Positions 60,554-64,000 of a stretch of 64,000 nucleotides of DNA are shown piece by piece. The translations under genes were made by a program, and so were the position numbers. The first letter of the stretch is position 1, and each line of letters begins with the position of its first letter. The stretch spans positions 496,001 to 560,000 of the forward strand of contig WNKP01000002.1 in NCBI GenBank assembly GCA_009797885.1, read 5' to 3'. This DNA comes from Flavobacteriaceae bacterium GF1 (GTDB taxonomy: Bacteria > Bacteroidota > Bacteroidia > Flavobacteriales > Flavobacteriaceae). A model generated the notes under the pieces. It was given only the letters and a program-made list of their open reading frames with translations, searched no databases and was not told the origin of the DNA.

Positions 60554-62851
60554 ATGAGCAGAGAAAAACAACGGAGGGAAGCACTTATCTATCATGCTAA
60601 GCCCCATCCGGGTAAAATTAAGGTGGTTCCCACAAAACCTTATGCTACCCAACGGGATTTGGCCCTGGCATACTCTCCAGGGGTCGCCGAACCCTGTTTG
60701 GAAATCGAAAAGAACAAAGAAGAGGTGTACCGATACACCTCCAAAGGGAATACCGTAGCGGTGATTTCCAATGGAACGGCAGTTTTAGGACTGGGAAACA
60801 TTGGTCCGGAAGCCTCCAAACCCGTTATGGAAGGCAAAAGCCTTCTTTTCAAGATTTTCGCTGACATTGACGGTATTGATATCGAATTGGACACCGAAAA
60901 TGTGGACAAATTCGTGGAAACCGTAAAAACAATAGCCCCAACCTTTGGAGGAATCAACCTGGAGGATATCAAGGCGCCGGAAGCATTTGAAATAGAACAA
61001 CGATTAAAGGAAGAGCTTGATATTCCTGTCATGCACGATGATCAGCATGGCACGGCAATCATATCTGCGGCAGCATTGTTAAATGCGTTGGAATTGACCG
61101 GAAAAAAGATTGAAGAGGTCAGCATAGTGATAAGCGGTGCCGGGGCGGCTGCCATTTCGTGTTCCCGACTGTACAGGGCTTTTGGCGCCCAAGCCAAAAA
61201 CATGGTAATGCTGGATAGCAAAGGGGTCATTCGGGAAGATCGGGAGAACCTATCGTCCCAAAAGGCCGAATTTGCGACCGCCAGGAAAATAGATACCCTG
61301 GATGAGGCAATGGTGGATGCCGATGTGTTCATAGGCCTTTCCATTGCGGACATCGTTTCTCCTGGGATGTTGGAATCCATGGCAAAAGATCCGATCGTTT
61401 TTGCCATGGCCAATCCCGATCCGGAAATCGCCTATGATTTGGCTTGTTCCGTTAGAAATGACATCATTATGGCCACGGGAAGGTCGGACCACCCCAATCA
61501 AGTAAACAATGTATTGGGCTTTCCCTTTATTTTTAGGGGGGCCTTGGACGTTCGGGCTACCAAGATCAACGAAGAGATGAAAATGGCAGCAGTAAGGGCG
61601 TTGGCCGATTTGACCAAAGAACCCGTTCCAGAACAGGTCAATATAACGTATGATACCACCCGACTGACTTTTGGAAGGGAATATATTATTCCAAAGCCAT
61701 TCGATCCCAGGTTAATTGCCAAAATACCTCCTGCCGTAGCCAAAGCAGCTATGGAAAGTGGGGTGGCCAATGCACCTATAAAAAACTGGCAGGCCTATGA
61801 AGAGCAACTCATGCAACGCTCCGGAAATGATAATAAAGTAGTTCGAATGTTGCACAATCGTGCCAAAGTGAATCCAAAACGTATTGTCTTTGCCGAAGCC
61901 GAACTTTTGGACGTGATAAAAGCAGCACAAATAGTTTATGAGGAGGGGATTGCCATTCCAATTTTACTGGGGGATAAAACCACGATCGAACAGCTAAAGG
62001 CTGAGCTTGAATTCGATGCGGAAGTCGAAATTATCGATCCCCGATCGGATGAATATAGCGAAATACGAACCGAATATGCACATAAGCTTTGGGAGTTGCG
62101 AAAACGTAAGGGAGAGACGGAATATAGTGCAAGGGTAAATATGGGCAAGCGAAATTATTTTGGGTCAATGATGCTTTTGGAAGGGGCCGCCGATGGTATG
62201 ATTTCGGGATATTCAAGGGCTTATCCAAAAGTACTTCGTCCCGTTTTTGAAGTTATTGGGAGGGCCCATGGTGTGGAAAATGCATCAACGGTCAATATTA
62301 TGATTACCGAACATGGTCCTTTGTTCTTGGCAGACACCTCAATCAATATCGATCCCAATGCAGAGGAATTGGCAGAAATAGCCCAAATGACGGCCAATGT
62401 GGCTCGTACCTTTGGTTTTGAACCGGTTATAGCATTACTTTCCTATGCCAATTTTGGTTCCTCCAATCATAAAGAAGCGGTAAAAGTTAGGGAAGCGGTG
62501 GAAATACTCCATGACAAAAGTCCGGACCTCGTTGTTGACGGTGAAATCCAGACCGATTTTGCCCTGGACCAAGAGCTCTGTCACAATAACTTCCCATTTT
62601 CCAAATTGGCGGGAAAGAAGGTGAACACCTTTATTTTCCCAAATTTGGATGCGGCCAACATTACCTACAAGCTGTTGAAAGGCTTAAACAATGCAGACTC
62701 CATTGGTCCCATCATGTTGGGCCTTCGTAAACCGGTCCATATTTTACAATTGGGAGCAAGTGTGGACGAAATGGTCAATATGGCGGCCGTTGCAGCTATT
62801 GATGCCCAAGAAAGGGAGAAAAGAAAAAAGGCAAAATTAGAGAATGCATGA
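60554..62851 (+). CDS. maeB: NADP-dependent malic enzyme with phosphotransacetylase-like domain (MaeB type)
   Basis: This 765-residue enzyme decarboxylates malate to pyruvate, yielding NADPH. The malic enzyme N-terminal domain has YSPGVAEPCLEIEKN and GTAVLGLGNIGPEASKPVMEGKS; the NAD-binding region has HDDQHGTAIISAAALLNAL and VISGAGAAAISCSRLY. From ~420 a PTA/PTB domain follows (RMLHNRAKVNPKRIVFAEAE, MLLEGAADGMISGYSRAYPKVLRP), which in MaeB is regulatory rather than catalytic. The start at MSREKQRREALIYH is preferred to one 11 codons upstream. Its 3' end overlaps ruvA by 4 bp. Confidence 0.96.
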   Translation: MSREKQRREALIYHAKPHPGKIKVVPTKPYATQRDLALAYSPGVAEPCLEIEKNKEEVYRYTSKGNTVAVISNGTAVLGLGNIGPEASKPVMEGKSLLFKIFADIDGIDIELDTENVDKFVETVKTIAPTFGGINLEDIKAPEAFEIEQRLKEELDIPVMHDDQHGTAIISAAALLNALELTGKKIEEVSIVISGAGAAAISCSRLYRAFGAQAKNMVMLDSKGVIREDRENLSSQKAEFATARKIDTLDEAMVDADVFIGLSIADIVSPGMLESMAKDPIVFAMANPDPEIAYDLACSVRNDIIMATGRSDHPNQVNNVLGFPFIFRGALDVRATKINEEMKMAAVRALADLTKEPVPEQVNITYDTTRLTFGREYIIPKPFDPRLIAKIPPAVAKAAMESGVANAPIKNWQAYEEQLMQRSGNDNKVVRMLHNRAKVNPKRIVFAEAELLDVIKAAQIVYEEGIAIPILLGDKTTIEQLKAELEFDAEVEIIDPRSDEYSEIRTEYAHKLWELRKRKGETEYSARVNMGKRNYFGSMMLLEGAADGMISGYSRAYPKVLRPVFEVIGRAHGVENASTVNIMITEHGPLFLADTSINIDPNAEELAEIAQMTANVARTFGFEPVIALLSYANFGSSNHKEAVKVREAVEILHDKSPDLVVDGEIQTDFALDQELCHNNFPFSKLAGKKVNTFIFPNLDAANITYKLLKGLNNADSIGPIMLGLRKPVHILQLGASVDEMVNMAAVAAIDAQEREKRKKAKLENA

Positions 62852-63429
62852 TCACGCACCTATCAGGTAAGCTAGTTGAAAAAAATCCCACCTACATCGT
62901 CGTGGAATGCCATGGGGTGGGTTACTTTTTAAACATTTCCCTCCATACGTTTTCCTTGCTTCCGGCAAACGAAAATATAAAGATTTTTACCCATCTCCAG
63001 GTCAAGGAAGATTCACATACCCTATTTGGTTTTATGGAAAAAACGGAGCGGGAAATCTTTCTATTACTGATTTCTATCTCAGGGATAGGTCCCAGCATTG
63101 CACGGACCATGCTTTCTTCCCTAAACCCTGTGCAGGTAAGGGATGCCATTGCGGGTGGTGATGTGGCGAAAATACAGGCAGTAAAGGGTATTGGCGCCAA
63201 GACGGCACAGCGGGTCATAGTGGAATTAAAAGACAAGATTTTAAAGGTCCATGATATGGGCGAAGTTTCCCTTCCATCAAACAATACAACCAAAGAAGAA
63301 GCGTTATCTGCTTTAGAGGTTCTTGGATTCACCAGAAGGCTATCTGAAAAGGTCGTTGACCGAGTGCTTTCCCAGGATTCCTCCCTTAGCGTCGAGGAAA
63401 CAATTAAACAGGCGCTGAAAAATTTATAA
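62848..63429 (+). CDS. ruvA: Holliday junction DNA-binding protein RuvA
   Basis: This 193-residue protein binds the four-way junction and loads RuvB. The N-terminal OB fold (MITHLSGKLVEKNPTYIVVECHGVGYFLNI), the tandem helix-hairpin-helix domain (LISISGIGPSIARTMLSSL, AVKGIGAKTAQRVIVELKDK) and the C-terminal RuvB-binding domain (EALSALEVLGFTRRLSEKVVDRVL) are all present at the usual length. The ATG overlaps the maeB stop as ATGA, so the two are coupled. ruvB lies about 8 kb upstream. sprA follows at once. Confidence 0.98.
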   Translation: MITHLSGKLVEKNPTYIVVECHGVGYFLNISLHTFSLLPANENIKIFTHLQVKEDSHTLFGFMEKTEREIFLLLISISGIGPSIARTMLSSLNPVQVRDAIAGGDVAKIQAVKGIGAKTAQRVIVELKDKILKVHDMGEVSLPSNNTTKEEALSALEVLGFTRRLSEKVVDRVLSQDSSLSVEETIKQALKNL

Positions 63430-63434
63430 ATAGT

Positions 63435-64000
63435 TTGAAGAGAGGGGCATTACCACAACTTAAACCTTTTGGGTTTAAGCCACTATTCTTTGTTATACTA
63501 CTATTGGGACTCGGGTTACACCTTAGTGCCCAAGAGACTAATGAACAGGCGCAAGATTCAGTGAAGACTGGGGCGGCCCTCGGAAAAATTCTCTTGGACA
63601 ATCCGGAAAGTATCGTCTCAAAATACTCCTATGACCCTAAGATCGATAGGTATGTGTATACCGAAAGTGTCGGTAACTTCAATGTTAATTATCCTCTTTT
63701 CCTAACCCCGGAACAGTATTATAACCTGATTCAGAAGGAAAGCATGAAATCCTATTTCAAGGAGAAAATCGATGCGTTTACGGGTAAAAAGGAAGGTAGT
63801 GAAGAGGCCCGGAAAAACCTACTGCCCAATTTTTATGTGAATAGCAGTTTCTTTGAATCCGTTTTTGGAGGTAACACCATTGAGGTGATTCCCCAAGGTT
63901 CCGTTGCGATGGATTTGGGCGTCATTTGGCAGAAAAATGATAATCCGGCCCTATCGCCAAGAAATAGGACCAATCTGTCCTTTGATTTTGATCAGCGAAT
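63435..64000 (+). CDS. sprA: Gliding motility / type IX secretion protein SprA (partial, N-terminus)
   Basis: Only the first 188 codons are in the window; SprA is normally about 2,400 residues and forms the outer-membrane translocon of the type IX secretion system. The predicted start is TTG at 63435, giving a signal peptide (PLFFVILLLGLGLHLSAQ), because no in-frame ATG lies between the ruvA stop and the conserved region. Matching SprA features are KYSYDPKIDRYVYTESVGNFNVNYPLFLTPEQYYNLIQKESMKSYF, GNTIEVIPQGSVAMDLGVIWQKNDNPALSPRNR and NLSFDFDQRI. It indicates a gliding or type IX-secreting flavobacterium. It begins 5 bp after ruvA. Confidence 0.92.
   Translation, partial: MKRGALPQLKPFGFKPLFFVILLLGLGLHLSAQETNEQAQDSVKTGAALGKILLDNPESIVSKYSYDPKIDRYVYTESVGNFNVNYPLFLTPEQYYNLIQKESMKSYFKEKIDAFTGKKEGSEEARKNLLPNFYVNSSFFESVFGGNTIEVIPQGSVAMDLGVIWQKNDNPALSPRNRTNLSFDFDQR

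Noticed and set aside
1-64000. tRNA, rRNA, CRISPR arrays, prophage or transposase genes
   Set aside because: Looked for cloverleaf-like clusters, regular direct repeats and typical phage or transposase motifs by eye; none could be supported, though a tRNA search program would be more reliable.

Overview
The window looks like chromosome of a marine member of the Flavobacteriaceae (Bacteroidota). Supporting signs are a SusC/SusD pair, many lipobox lipoproteins, an alternative complex III (ActABCDEF) followed by a cytochrome c oxidase, the start of the gliding/type IX secretion gene sprA, and several Bacteroidota-type -7 promoter boxes (TAnnTTTG). No species is assigned. I saw no rRNA, tRNA, CRISPR array, prophage or transposase gene.

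Region 1 (1-20,000, all on the minus strand) is a polysaccharide utilisation locus (PUL). In transcription order it holds a secreted esterase, a sulfatase lipoprotein, SusC, SusD, two large FG-GAP/ASPIC-UnbV lipoproteins joined by an ATGA overlap, a secreted parallel beta-helix protein and two tandem GHL6-type hydrolases, the last cut by the window edge. Four exact copies of the 12-bp palindrome TTAAACGTTTAA lie upstream of the esterase, of susC (twice) and of the last hydrolase. They suggest one LacI-type regulon, although no regulator gene is in the window. A strong stem-loop separates susD from the downstream genes. The gene set implies a sulfated, possibly esterified and fucose-like substrate, but the glycan cannot be named.

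Region 2 (20,500-30,300, plus strand) holds a CPA1 Na+/H+ antiporter and then a compact run: a substrate-binding-protein/TolC fusion, an RND adaptor, an RND permease, a membrane class III nucleotide cyclase and a small potassium-type channel that overlaps the cyclase. Region 3 (30,700-33,500) holds a divergent pyruvate-kinase-like protein and an unknown lipoprotein whose upstream region carries a 161-bp palindromic MITE-like element.

Region 4 (33,600-38,600) is the rimP-nusA-infB operon with a clear promoter and a leader hairpin, plus a convergent SPOR-domain gene. Region 5 (38,700-50,600) is the respiratory operon actABCDEF-coxB-coxA, which passes electrons from menaquinol through alternative complex III to an aa3-type oxidase and ends at a strong terminator.

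Region 6 (50,700-64,000) has a DUF2807 protein, a convergent acyl-CoA oxidase-like gene, ruvB, a cytochrome P450, queG, a sucrose phosphorylase with an adjacent sugar transporter of the MFS, bifunctional malic enzyme maeB, ruvA and the start of sprA. The P450 and the sucrose pair look like metabolic insertions among housekeeping genes.
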